Below, piece after piece: positions 36,823 through 45,803 of a DNA stretch of 64,000 nucleotides (position 1 is the stretch's first letter; each line of letters begins with the position of its first letter). The notes beneath the pieces are model-generated. The model worked only from the letters and a program-made list of their open reading frames with translations. It ran no database searches and had not been told where the DNA came from. Position numbers and translations under genes: made by a program. Source of the DNA: an uncultured bacterium. Its GTDB lineage: Bacteria; Fidelibacterota; Marinisomatia; Marinisomatales; UBA1611. The stretch is taken from assembly GCA_913020665.1 (NCBI GenBank), contig CAJVZI010000001.1, positions 26,604 to 90,603 of the forward strand, in the 5' to 3' direction.

Positions 36823-39087
36823 CTATTCCTGGTTATTGGTTCTTGCTTCACCATATGAAGCCATTTTTAGTATCACTGTATTATTTGTACTTTGTAAATC
36901 AGGAAAATATGGCGGGGGTTTGAGCTTCAAATTCCAATCATAGTGATAGCTTTTATTATATCCTACACCAGGAGAAACATTATACGGTCCGGGATAATTC
37001 CTTTTCATATACCCTCTTCTAAATTGTACAATAGAGCCCCACAGGTATACTGTGCCTCTTATGTCATCACTTCCAGTATACACTCCTGACTGATCATCTG
37101 ACCTATAATGATTTCTATGTCCACCACGACCATCAGCTATGATACCATAACCTAATCCATCATTCCAGTCGTGATAATTTGCAAGTGTATTTTGCCAGTA
37201 ATGAGAAATAAATCCTCCATTCATGGCAAGAATAGCAGCATTGATCCTGATATGGTTACCATACTGTCCACCTCTAGCGCCATTTGGCCTGGTATTTGCG
37301 ATGATCACACTACCGCCAGCTATGAGACCCAGCACATTATTTGTACCACCATCCTGAGGATGGATTACCATACCACTTCCATATGAATCATTATACTTTA
37401 CATCATCTATTAGCCAAATATTTCCCCATACACGATCGATCTTGCTATTATCGTCATGCCTGCGATACTCTGTATAGTCATCTGTAACAATGGTATATTG
37501 ACCATCTACTATACCTCTTACTAAGACCTGACCGCCTTTGATGTAGATCACTTGTGGTGAATTACCTCTTGAAAAAAAGGTATTAGACATATAAACATAT
37601 TCACTATTGTAGATCTCATCAGGGCAGTTAAAGATATCACATGAACCACCACCAGCGGTCCAATAATCAAAATCAAAGTGCTGGATCCTCCCTGCCTCAC
37701 AATAATCGGTTCCATTATCAGGATGGTCGTGATAATAGTGGAACGCATTCCACTCCGTATCCTCGTCCAATCCTTCGCTCGCATCCAAGTTCACAACGGT
37801 GATGTTCTCTCCATGATTGAAGCCAACTCCAATAGGGCCATTATAAGCTAAGGATGCTTGATCAAATGCCAATCTTAAAAAGCCAAAAGCTGCGCCAAAG
37901 GCATTTCCATCACCATCAGGGTCGCTTGCTGTAAATGTGAATGCTTTCGTATTATCGTCATTGTAGATCATAAACTGATCTCCAACATTAGCAACCAGCT
38001 CACCTGTTTCTACTAGATTATATAAATTCACACCATCCAAGGAGATCGGATCCATAAGAAAATAACTTGGATTTCCAGTGTATGTATTTGTTGTACCATC
38101 AAAATTGTTACTATTGCTGAGATGTACGCCATTATTAATGTCATCTGCAAATGTTACACCTTGGCCAGTAGAATCATAAACATAGCTGAACTCTGCAGGG
38201 GGGTTTCCAACAGGTGGAATATTATACCACCATTGAGTTGCCCAATAGCCACCTTCTACAAATTTTATTTCCGTCATGATAAGCGTATCTTTTTTACCCG
38301 GCCTGAATAATTTACTATCTGCAACAAATGTTCTTGTCGCATTCTGCCTTGCAACCTCAGCAGAATTTTCAGGGGGAAATATGATCTGAGATACTGTATC
38401 TAGAATACTAACACCATCATCCCCTTCGAAGATATTATCATTGCAAGCACCCCAATTGATCGCGTTTCCATATTGCTCAATGGCCTCAAATGTAATATTG
38501 ACCTCACCACTGAAATCAGGACACCCATAGTTGCTAAAGGTCATATTCCCATTTGTATGCACCTTTCCCTCTAGCTGATCGCCAGAACCAAAATTTACTG
38601 TTCCAGTATTACCTGGACCTATCGGTAGCTCCTCATGAGTAAAATACATAAACTCTTCAAATCCCTGAGGAACCATACTAGTATATACTCTCCTTTCGAT
38701 AGAGACATTTGTACCACTAGGTGTTATATATTCTGCTACACCTGTTGAATATGCAACATATTCTTTACGCGTGCTATTTGGAAGAAGCTGAGTAGAACAA
38801 GCAATATCCTTATACATGCCTATAGGTATATTATTCTCATCACTTCCATACATTACACCATTCTGAAGTAACAGTGTATCTGATGTAATATAAGGTAGAA
38901 TGACCACACCTACGTCATTCAGTCCAGCCTCTGCTGCGTACAATGCTTTCCACTCAGCATAACGATATTTTTCCATAGCAGATTGGCTAAACGAATTCTT
39001 TAAGTAAGCAACTGTAAATGACATGCTGACAAGGGTAAACAGAAGAGCTAATGGGGCTGCGCTCCCTCTAGTAAACGATCTAAACAT
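36823..39087 (-). CDS. large PilX-like minor pilin protein
   Basis: 754 residues, much bigger than a normal minor pilin. The N-terminus is PilX-like: a short basic leader, then a hydrophobic helix (AAPLALLFTLVSMSFTVAYL) and an amphipathic extension (YRYAEWKALYAAEAGLNDV), without the canonical G|FTLIE site. A long passenger follows with 'FGSGDQLEGKVHTNGNMTF', 'VIYIKGGQVLVRGIVDGQYTIVTDD', 'VLGLIAGGSVIIANT' and 'AILAMNGGFIS', repeats typical of DUF4900-type beta-helix regions on PilX-like proteins. It may cap the pilus tip, by analogy with PilY1/PilX complexes (inference). It overlaps the PilW-like gene by 8 bases; pilM follows after 9 bp. Confidence 0.75.
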   Translation of the reverse strand: MFRSFTRGSAAPLALLFTLVSMSFTVAYLKNSFSQSAMEKYRYAEWKALYAAEAGLNDVGVVILPYITSDTLLLQNGVMYGSDENNIPIGMYKDIACSTQLLPNSTRKEYVAYSTGVAEYITPSGTNVSIERRVYTSMVPQGFEEFMYFTHEELPIGPGNTGTVNFGSGDQLEGKVHTNGNMTFSNYGCPDFSGEVNITFEAIEQYGNAINWGACNDNIFEGDDGVSILDTVSQIIFPPENSAEVARQNATRTFVADSKLFRPGKKDTLIMTEIKFVEGGYWATQWWYNIPPVGNPPAEFSYVYDSTGQGVTFADDINNGVHLSNSNNFDGTTNTYTGNPSYFLMDPISLDGVNLYNLVETGELVANVGDQFMIYNDDNTKAFTFTASDPDGDGNAFGAAFGFLRLAFDQASLAYNGPIGVGFNHGENITVVNLDASEGLDEDTEWNAFHYYHDHPDNGTDYCEAGRIQHFDFDYWTAGGGSCDIFNCPDEIYNSEYVYMSNTFFSRGNSPQVIYIKGGQVLVRGIVDGQYTIVTDDYTEYRRHDDNSKIDRVWGNIWLIDDVKYNDSYGSGMVIHPQDGGTNNVLGLIAGGSVIIANTRPNGARGGQYGNHIRINAAILAMNGGFISHYWQNTLANYHDWNDGLGYGIIADGRGGHRNHYRSDDQSGVYTGSDDIRGTVYLWGSIVQFRRGYMKRNYPGPYNVSPGVGYNKSYHYDWNLKLKPPPYFPDLQSTNNTVILKMASYGEARTNNQE

Positions 39088-39715
39088 CAGGGTTTATCCC
39101 CAGTGCATTGGTCACTTTTGTTTGTATATAAGATGTTCCTAAAAAAGCGGTCCTATGATAGATATGCTGTTCTTTTATTGGTTGAAATGCATCATCCATT
39201 ACATCCGATTCCATAGCTAAAACTAGGGTGATATCAAGAAATGAATTCTTGAAGGTACTTGATCCAAGCCCAGCGCTCATATCGTATTCTATGACAAAGT
39301 CGTCAATATAGACCGTTCTTGTATTTGCGCCTCTAAATGCACCCTCACTAGGGAAGTTTAATACACCATCAACAGGTATATTGCTATTAAATAGGATGCC
39401 AGTCCTCGCATTGCATGTAATGGTCAATTCAGGAGACATGTCTGTAAAGTATTTATATAATTTTAATCGTGCAAAACCACTAAAACTATCAACCTCTATC
39501 TTTTGTGCCCGGTTAAGCTCTCGCACGATCTCTCTCATGATATTATTCCCATATTGGCGAAGGTCTTGTCTAACTGTGTCAGTCTGGTAGTGAAGCATAA
39601 CAGCCTGAGCTCCACTTGTCATACCAATCCCAATTATCGCCATTACAACGATTCCGGCTGTGAGCTCTAAAAGCGTCATGCCGTAGCTAGATCTCTTTAG
39701 GAATTTCGTTATCAA
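39080..39715 (-). CDS. PilW-like prepilin
   Basis: 211 residues from a TTG that overlaps the previous stop (TTGA). Prepilin leader and cleavage site: 'KRSSYG|MTLLELTAGIVVMAIIGIGM', with Glu at +5 of the mature chain. The size and the 'ARLKLYKYFTDMSPELTITCNA' style of C-terminal domain suit a PilW/GspJ-type minor pilin, which primes pilus assembly. No ATG lies near enough to keep the leader, so TTG is the best start. Confidence 0.8.
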   Translation of the reverse strand: MITKFLKRSSYGMTLLELTAGIVVMAIIGIGMTSGAQAVMLHYQTDTVRQDLRQYGNNIMREIVRELNRAQKIEVDSFSGFARLKLYKYFTDMSPELTITCNARTGILFNSNIPVDGVLNFPSEGAFRGANTRTVYIDDFVIEYDMSAGLGSSTFKNSFLDITLVLAMESDVMDDAFQPIKEQHIYHRTAFLGTSYIQTKVTNALGINPDV

Positions 39716-40188
39716 AGCTCAAACTCGGTCATTATTGTTGATATTCTCCTCTCATACCCAGTGTCACCTGCATATCTTCCTGTTGGGGAAGTAAACCTAT
39801 CTCCCCACTTTATCCAGCACTCCAATTCATATCGCGTGAGGTCTGTATTGCCATAGTCATTAAAAGGATTTAATCTTCTAAGGTCATAATAGAGTCTTGC
39901 CTCAATAGAATTCTTTTGACCCATACCACCTACAAGAAAGATCTCATCGCCGTCAGGATCTCCTGCAAGTTCATACACAGAGAGGCTTCCATCAGCGATC
40001 CGCCCTTTCCAATATTCCATATAGTTCAATAATTCCTCTGTCGCTCTTTCTTTGATCTCGAGTGAGTGCAACTCACCTCGGGCATGAACAACGCCCATCA
40101 TCAGGCCAACACAGGCTATGGATATGATGACAGTAGCTGTCATTACTTCAATAAAACCAATGCCCTGACTCGAATTCTTTAGGTTCAT
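39712..40188 (-). CDS. PilV-like prepilin
   Basis: 158 residues. Prepilin leader 'MNLKNSSQG|IGFIEVMTATVIISIACVGLMMG' with Glu+5 and the small hydrophobic helix. The short size and 'ELHSLEIKERATEELLNYMEYW' extension resemble PilV/GspI minor pilins. The ATG overlaps the pilT stop (ATGA), and its own stop overlaps the PilW-like start (TTGA). It is probably a component of the priming complex with the PilW- and PilX-like proteins. Confidence 0.8.
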   Translation of the reverse strand: MNLKNSSQGIGFIEVMTATVIISIACVGLMMGVVHARGELHSLEIKERATEELLNYMEYWKGRIADGSLSVYELAGDPDGDEIFLVGGMGQKNSIEARLYYDLRRLNPFNDYGNTDLTRYELECWIKWGDRFTSPTGRYAGDTGYERRISTIMTEFEL

Positions 40189-41237
40189 AGAACGTTTTGG
40201 GCAAATAATTTTGGGTTTTCAGCGATACTTTCTGCCATTTTTCTCTCAATATCACCTTGGGAAACCAATCTCTGTAGATCTTGATCTAGTGACTGCATCC
40301 CCTCAACACCACCTGATTGAATGATCGATGGTATCTGGTATATTCTATCCTCGCGAATAAGATTACGTATAGCCGTGTTCGCGATCATTACTTCGCATGC
40401 AGGTAACCTGCCTTTGCCGTCCTTTGTTTTTAATAGTTTCTGGGCTATCACAGCCTCAAGACTCTCTGAAAGCATGGATCGGATCTGTCCTTTCTGACCC
40501 GTTGGAAAAATATCAATGATCCGGTCTATGGTCTTTACAGCGCTCGAAGTATGGAGGGTCGACAAGACCAGGTGCCCTGTCTCGGCAGCAGTTAATGCTA
40601 GAGATATGGTCTCTAGATCTCTCATCTCACCAACTAAGATCACATCTGGATCTTCTCTCAAAGCTGAGCGCATGGCATTTGCAAAACTATGTGTATTCGC
40701 GCCAAGTTCTCTCTGATTGATCAGACTTTCTTTTGTCTCGTGATAATATTCTACAGGATCCTCAATCGTAATGATATGACAGCTTCTCTGAGTATTGATA
40801 TGGTCTACCATTGCAGCTAGAGTCGTACTCTTTCCTGAACCTGTCGGACCAGTCAATAGAACAAGACCTCTATCCATCAGAGCAAGGTTTTTCAAAACGG
40901 GCGGAATGCCAAGATCATCAAAGTCTTTGACAACCTCTGGTATGGTACGAAATACTCCGGCCAACCCTTTTATTTGATTGAAAAAATTGACCCTAAATCT
41001 TCCTTTACCCTCTAAACTGGCAGAAAAATCGATCTCCTTATTTTCTTCAAAAAGTTTTAGCTGATCTTCGTCCAATACCTGAGGAAGTATGGACTCCATA
41101 TCTCCTTGCTTAAGTGGGTCCATATTTAGTGGCTTCATAGTACCGTTTATTCTTACCATTGGTATTGAGCCAACACTTAAGTGAAGATCTGAAGCACCAC
41201 TATCAACGGAATAAGAAAGTAACTTATTAAGATCCAT
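40185..41237 (-). CDS. pilT: type IV pilus retraction ATPase PilT
   Basis: 350 residues from ATG 41237 (the track uses TTG 41240 directly before it; both fit the AAGGGG ribosome site). PilT features: 'LLSYSVDSGASDLHLSVGSIPMVRINGTM' N-domain, Walker A GPTGSGKST near residue 130, 'ALREDPDVILVGEMRDLETISLALTAAETGHLVLSTLHTSSA' with the AIRNLIRE motif 'NTAIRNLIRED' in the C-terminus, and no four-Cys zinc site. It drives pilus retraction. It lies directly after the pilin gene (6 bp), which is less usual than a separate pilT locus. Confidence 0.96.
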   Translation of the reverse strand: MDLNKLLSYSVDSGASDLHLSVGSIPMVRINGTMKPLNMDPLKQGDMESILPQVLDEDQLKLFEENKEIDFSASLEGKGRFRVNFFNQIKGLAGVFRTIPEVVKDFDDLGIPPVLKNLALMDRGLVLLTGPTGSGKSTTLAAMVDHINTQRSCHIITIEDPVEYYHETKESLINQRELGANTHSFANAMRSALREDPDVILVGEMRDLETISLALTAAETGHLVLSTLHTSSAVKTIDRIIDIFPTGQKGQIRSMLSESLEAVIAQKLLKTKDGKGRLPACEVMIANTAIRNLIREDRIYQIPSIIQSGGVEGMQSLDQDLQRLVSQGDIERKMAESIAENPKLFAQNVL

Positions 41238-41243
41238 CAAGTT

Positions 41244-41657
41244 CTATTCCCCTTCAGGCGAACCATATCCTGTAAATTTTCCAAGATCAGCATCATATAC
41301 AACCTGATGACCTGCACCACCTGACATCTCTTCAGTACTCGTTGCAGTGATACGACCACCCTGGTCACTGAGCTGTAGATCAAAAGACCATTTTAGTTTT
41401 GTTGAGCGACTGACATCTAACTGCCCTGCTCTTTCCAGTTCATCTATCTCAGAAGGCCACTCACCTCTAGTTTGGTAGTACATCTTTGAAGCATTATTGA
41501 TATTTGACATCACGGTTCGTGCTTCAGATGCGTATGAGCTTTTTACATAATCTAGATAGGTAGGTAATGCTATCACCGCAAGTATTGCTACAATAACAAC
41601 CACAACCATGATCTCGATCATAGTAAAACCTGATCGAGTACTCCGTTTTAGTTCCAT
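41244..41657 (-). CDS. pilA: type IV pilin
   Basis: 137 residues. Canonical leader and mature N-terminus: 'MELKRSTRSG|FTMIEIMVVVVIVAILAVIALPTYLDYVKSS' with Phe+1 and Glu+5. The rest is a small globular head without the C-terminal disulfide-loop cysteines of classical PilA. It is probably the major pilin, because it is the first gene of the cluster and its head (~100 residues) is pilin-sized; a pseudopilin of GspG type is the alternative ('GEWPSEIDELERAGQL' is GspG-like), but the adjacent PilT argues for a true pilus. An AAGGA ribosome site lies ~9 bp before the ATG. Confidence 0.85.
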   Translation of the reverse strand: MELKRSTRSGFTMIEIMVVVVIVAILAVIALPTYLDYVKSSYASEARTVMSNINNASKMYYQTRGEWPSEIDELERAGQLDVSRSTKLKWSFDLQLSDQGGRITATSTEEMSGGAGHQVVYDADLGKFTGYGSPEGE

Positions 41658-41753
41658 ACCGTATACATCCTTATTTTAATATTATCAATTACTTATAAAA
41701 TCTTGATCTTACCGAGATAGAATGCACCTATCCCCTTCTCACTAAGAAAACGT
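41658..41753 (-). promoter_or_regulatory. probable promoter region of the pilus-pgs run
   Basis: These 96 A+T-rich bases lie between the upstream terminator and the pilin ATG, and they are the only sizeable gap before the next 26 minus-strand genes. The minus strand carries TA-rich boxes (TTTATAAG, TTGATAATATT) that could be a -10 region, but I cannot choose one. Confidence 0.4.
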
Positions 41754-41778
41754 TAAAAAGTGTGATATTACTCACACT
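41753..41778 (-). terminator. Rho-independent terminator after the M6 protease gene
   Basis: On the minus strand a 7-bp perfect stem AGTGTGA/TCACACT with a 6-base loop (GTAATA) is followed at once by TTTTAACG. It begins 10 bases after the stop of the 1325-residue gene. The stem is short and only modestly G+C, so some read-through is likely. Confidence 0.55.
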
Positions 41779-41787
41779 ATGCTCAAA

Positions 41788-44700
41788 TTATTTGAGGAGC
41801 AGGACTTTTTGTGTGCTCGTATAAGACCCGCTCGCAAAGTGTATAAGGTAAACACCAGTTGAAACCTTGTTCCCATCATTATCCTTTGCATCCCATTCAG
41901 CCTCATAATTTCCCACACCCATAGGTGCATTTTTTAGCGTTCTAATAAGTCTTCCACTCATGTCAAAGACACTTAGCTTGACCTTACCTTGTTGCGCCAC
42001 ACTAAATGCGATCCTGGTCTTTGGATTAAATGGATTAGGGTAAGGTTTATGAAGGGCGAAATTATCGGGAACTTGATCAACATTCAACCCAAGAAGTTCA
42101 GATATATCAAAGATCACACCATTGAACTCTACCTCTTCGATATCAAATAGGTGGTCAGTTCCATCTCTTCCGGGTTCTAGGTCAATTATGTGGTAGGACG
42201 AATCATCGGTTGCATGAGGTGGGATAACGACATACTCATCTCTATCTCCTGCATAAATAGCTCTATCAATTCCTTCTTCTCCATAGATAATATCATCACC
42301 AAAAGACCCAAGGAACATATTATCCCCAGCGTTCCCTTTAAAATTATTTATGTAATGATTACCATAGATACTTACTGGTTCTTCACCGTAAATAGAAATA
42401 TCTGTCAGATATTGTGAGCGGTATGTATAATCTAGATCATTCTGTCGCTCTAAATGGAAATCATTGCTAAAGGTCTCTGCCAATGATGCTGAATACTGCC
42501 ATGTTTCACCAAAGAACCCTTGAATAATATTATATAAACCAGGGTCACCCGATGCCATTGCCTCTCTTTCAATGAATGCATATTCTTGGTCGCCAGAGTA
42601 CCCATCATCAGAGGGGTCGTGCTCCCACAGGCCGAAATAACACTCTAGACCCATAGCAAGGTATTCCTCGTCATAATCCTCGGGAGGAAGGTCTGATAAT
42701 GGATTATAGATTTCGTTAGCGATCGCTTCAGCCATTGCATCTTCAATGGCATTTTGCATACCTGGGGCTGCTAATTGGATACCAAATCCGTGTACAAAAT
42801 GTAATATCTCTTCATAGGTCGCATCACGCTCAGAGCTATTCATATATGCTGGACTACCCTCAGGATGGACCTCAGTTGCAAGTAGATCCTGTCCCTGGAC
42901 GCCAGAGTCGATCAATGTCCAGAGGTTTTGATTTTCATATTCACTCTCGTCATTCAATAAAAAAAGTATGGCATTAGTTGTAGCGATCGCATTTGCGATA
43001 AGGGACTTACTACTACCCCAATCACTTCCTGGAATATCTACTAAATATGATTCCAGAACGCGTCTAGCATGCAATATCTGCTCGGTTGTGAAATCATCCT
43101 GGATCAGTATCTGTATTAGATCTTCATTTGGCGCTACGATATGGGTATACCTGGATGCCACTGCGGAGAATAACGGATCTACATCATCAGGCAGTGGAAC
43201 GATCCCATTTTCAGAACCAGATAGGTCAATATTTGGCAATGTGGGTGTTGAATTATCCCCAGTAACTGTCAAGGTTACAGGCACTGCAACCGGGTCGGCT
43301 GTGGGGCTGATAATATTTATAGATGCGGCATAATCCCCCTCGCCAAGACCCACGGTAACAGCCTGAGCATAGATATTAGTTGATTGATTGCCATTTAGTG
43401 AACCTTCTAGGCTACCATTGTCCGAAGACAGAGTAAGCCAAGGAACAATATCAAAAGAATATGTTGTAGCTTCCCATGAGAAAGCATTAGAGACAAAACC
43501 TTCTCCAACAGATGATATCTGTGTGCCCTCTGTGCCGCTTAAATTCTGCCATCCAATAGTTGACTGATCTGTGGTACCATCCATCTGATCATAATTACAC
43601 TTGAATCTCCCATCAGAGTAAAGGACTATTTGAAAATCATAAGTACCAGAGCCAGCAGTACCTTCCCATCTAGCGACATCATCGAACCAAACAACTACAC
43701 GTTCGTCATTGGCGTGATAGTATATATCTCCTGAGGCGTTTGAATTTCCATTATCATTATTTGGATTAAGGTCATCAAAAAAACCAAAGATCGCAGGTCT
43801 AGGCATAGAGGTCGACGGTATGTCTCCATTTTCCCATGCGGTCTCATTCTCACTATTCCAGCCTACCCATCCATTAGCATTAACCTGTAAATAGTCATAT
43901 GTTTCTGAAAAAAATTCAAAATCAAATGGAAGTGAAATTGTTTGTGATGAGAATTGGTCGTTACCAGGAAATGTTAATTGTGTAGCAATATCTTCTATAT
44001 CTATCCAATCAAATGATAGGTCTGGCTCCTCAGTTGATGTTGTCCAATAATAGTTACCACCATCTGGACCACCCTGAGGATTCAAATATGAATCTGAACT
44101 AGAAATGACTGCCTCATAATCCAAAACAGTCTCAGGCTCTCCAATATTTGATATCGTGAGCATTTCGACATCATATTCTCCTGCATCCAGATCAAAATTC
44201 AGAGAAGTTGGGTCTACTGATATTATAGGTGAACCAAATGATACCGTGAAGGTAATTGAATCACCCGATGAAGAAACATTATAAAGGTTCAATCCACCCT
44301 GAGCACCATTGCCATTATTATAGAGAAAACATGATGGATCTGTATCGTCATTTAGCTCTGTATGGTTGTAGTCAGCACTGAAAGGCGCCTGATCAAAATT
44401 GCCAGTATTATTTAAGTTTCCTCCTGGCCGATAAACATATAACTCATCTGGAGGACCCTGCGCATTTCCATTCCCAGCCTCTGTATTGATCCTATAAGCC
44501 ACTAGACCTGATCTTGGTCCTGGTGCATTCACATCATACATTCCTTCTTGTTTTCGATACTCTAGAACAAAATATTCAGTCTCAGAGTTTGGTGATGGTA
44601 TCTTATATAAAGTATTTTCTTGTTCCTGAAGTGGATTTAATGAATAGGTTCCACTTTGCGTCAACTCTGTAAGTTCAACCCAATCAAAATATTTCCATTT

Positions 44701-45765
44701 TGTAAAAGCACTAGGAAACTGGGGTGGGTTACCATTGGATGCCATAACATCCCATCCTCCAACTGGTGTAGGCGCACCACCGCCATCGTAGTGATAATAG
44801 TCCGGAGCGCCAAGCACATGACCGAATTCATGACACAATACACCAACATTATAGTACCAAGACTCAGAAAGCATGAACAGATAATCATACACCTGCGAAC
44901 CATTTATATATGCATTTTGACCATATAATGCCCAGCGATGTGGCCATAACAGATCAGCCCAATCCCCAGGATTACCATAGACAACAAATGAAACAGCATC
45001 AACAAACCCATCATCATCTGCGTCAACATCTAACAAAGGAGAAACGCTCGATGTGATGGAATTGATCGCATTAGCAAGTAGTGTATGCTCCCTCTGCGCT
45101 CGCTCAGTTGCATTCTGATATCCTTCCGGATTTGCATTAGAGTAGGGCTCATAATAGCTTCTATTAAACTCATCAACATATGATGTATTAGATCCGTCAA
45201 ACGTACCTGGGAAATGGAATGTATTCACCATAAGTGTATTATAGGATACCTCCCAAAAATAGTGCCTTAGAGACGGTTCGTCCTCATCTGTTTGAAAGAC
45301 CGCATCATAGTACGCCCGATCAAAAGGAAAATCAGGGTCATCTGCAAAGCGTATGAATACATTTATCTGAGCGATCTCGCCTGATGAGGGTGCATCTCTA
45401 GTGACTGTATCCGTAGGACCATGACCGTAGAATTCCTTATTTCTATTGTATATTTCTTGACTAATATCATATCCGGGCTCAAGCCCAATACTCCTAGGGT
45501 CTCCAAGTCCTACCCTCATATCCGTTGGCACGAGATCACCATCAAGCCCTCTGTCTGCATAATAGTAGTAACCATCTTCAGGGTCTAAAATAATTGTAAA
45601 ATCATTTCGATCATGTAGCCTTCGACCATATTGATCACCGGTAACAAAACAATCGAACGTCTCACCATCAGGCTGCGTTATCGTTCTAGGGATATCATCG
45701 AACCAGGTCGCAGAAATACTAGAGATCGTAATACTAATAAAGAATAATAATCTTAGAGTTCTCAT
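41788..45765 (-). CDS. M6-family metalloprotease with RTX-like loops and T9SS tail
   Basis: 1325 residues with a signal peptide (LRLLFFISITISSISAT). Immune-inhibitor-A type M6 domain: 'HEFGHVLGAPDYYHYDGGG' with HEFGH at residues 312-316, the third-ligand Asp in GAPD, and the met-turn 'GGWDVMAS'. Later parts: beta domains, the 'LPFDFEFFSETYDYLQVNANGW' module shared with both C25 proteins, a central helical region (~875-1110), and RTX-like acidic nonapeptides (GNAGDNMFLGSFGDDIIYGEEGIDRAIY; ~1135-1175). The T9SS tail is 'LHKPYPNPFNPKTRIAF ... WDAKDNDGNKVSTGVYLIHF'. A hairpin terminator lies just downstream. It is a secreted zinc protease; the substrate is unknown. Confidence 0.92.
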   Translation of the reverse strand: MRTLRLLFFISITISSISATWFDDIPRTITQPDGETFDCFVTGDQYGRRLHDRNDFTIILDPEDGYYYYADRGLDGDLVPTDMRVGLGDPRSIGLEPGYDISQEIYNRNKEFYGHGPTDTVTRDAPSSGEIAQINVFIRFADDPDFPFDRAYYDAVFQTDEDEPSLRHYFWEVSYNTLMVNTFHFPGTFDGSNTSYVDEFNRSYYEPYSNANPEGYQNATERAQREHTLLANAINSITSSVSPLLDVDADDDGFVDAVSFVVYGNPGDWADLLWPHRWALYGQNAYINGSQVYDYLFMLSESWYYNVGVLCHEFGHVLGAPDYYHYDGGGAPTPVGGWDVMASNGNPPQFPSAFTKWKYFDWVELTELTQSGTYSLNPLQEQENTLYKIPSPNSETEYFVLEYRKQEGMYDVNAPGPRSGLVAYRINTEAGNGNAQGPPDELYVYRPGGNLNNTGNFDQAPFSADYNHTELNDDTDPSCFLYNNGNGAQGGLNLYNVSSSGDSITFTVSFGSPIISVDPTSLNFDLDAGEYDVEMLTISNIGEPETVLDYEAVISSSDSYLNPQGGPDGGNYYWTTSTEEPDLSFDWIDIEDIATQLTFPGNDQFSSQTISLPFDFEFFSETYDYLQVNANGWVGWNSENETAWENGDIPSTSMPRPAIFGFFDDLNPNNDNGNSNASGDIYYHANDERVVVWFDDVARWEGTAGSGTYDFQIVLYSDGRFKCNYDQMDGTTDQSTIGWQNLSGTEGTQISSVGEGFVSNAFSWEATTYSFDIVPWLTLSSDNGSLEGSLNGNQSTNIYAQAVTVGLGEGDYAASINIISPTADPVAVPVTLTVTGDNSTPTLPNIDLSGSENGIVPLPDDVDPLFSAVASRYTHIVAPNEDLIQILIQDDFTTEQILHARRVLESYLVDIPGSDWGSSKSLIANAIATTNAILFLLNDESEYENQNLWTLIDSGVQGQDLLATEVHPEGSPAYMNSSERDATYEEILHFVHGFGIQLAAPGMQNAIEDAMAEAIANEIYNPLSDLPPEDYDEEYLAMGLECYFGLWEHDPSDDGYSGDQEYAFIEREAMASGDPGLYNIIQGFFGETWQYSASLAETFSNDFHLERQNDLDYTYRSQYLTDISIYGEEPVSIYGNHYINNFKGNAGDNMFLGSFGDDIIYGEEGIDRAIYAGDRDEYVVIPPHATDDSSYHIIDLEPGRDGTDHLFDIEEVEFNGVIFDISELLGLNVDQVPDNFALHKPYPNPFNPKTRIAFSVAQQGKVKLSVFDMSGRLIRTLKNAPMGVGNYEAEWDAKDNDGNKVSTGVYLIHFASGSYTSTQKVLLLK

Positions 45766-45803
45766 CTAAAATACCTAAATGTTTAATTATAATAGTATAT
45801 AAG

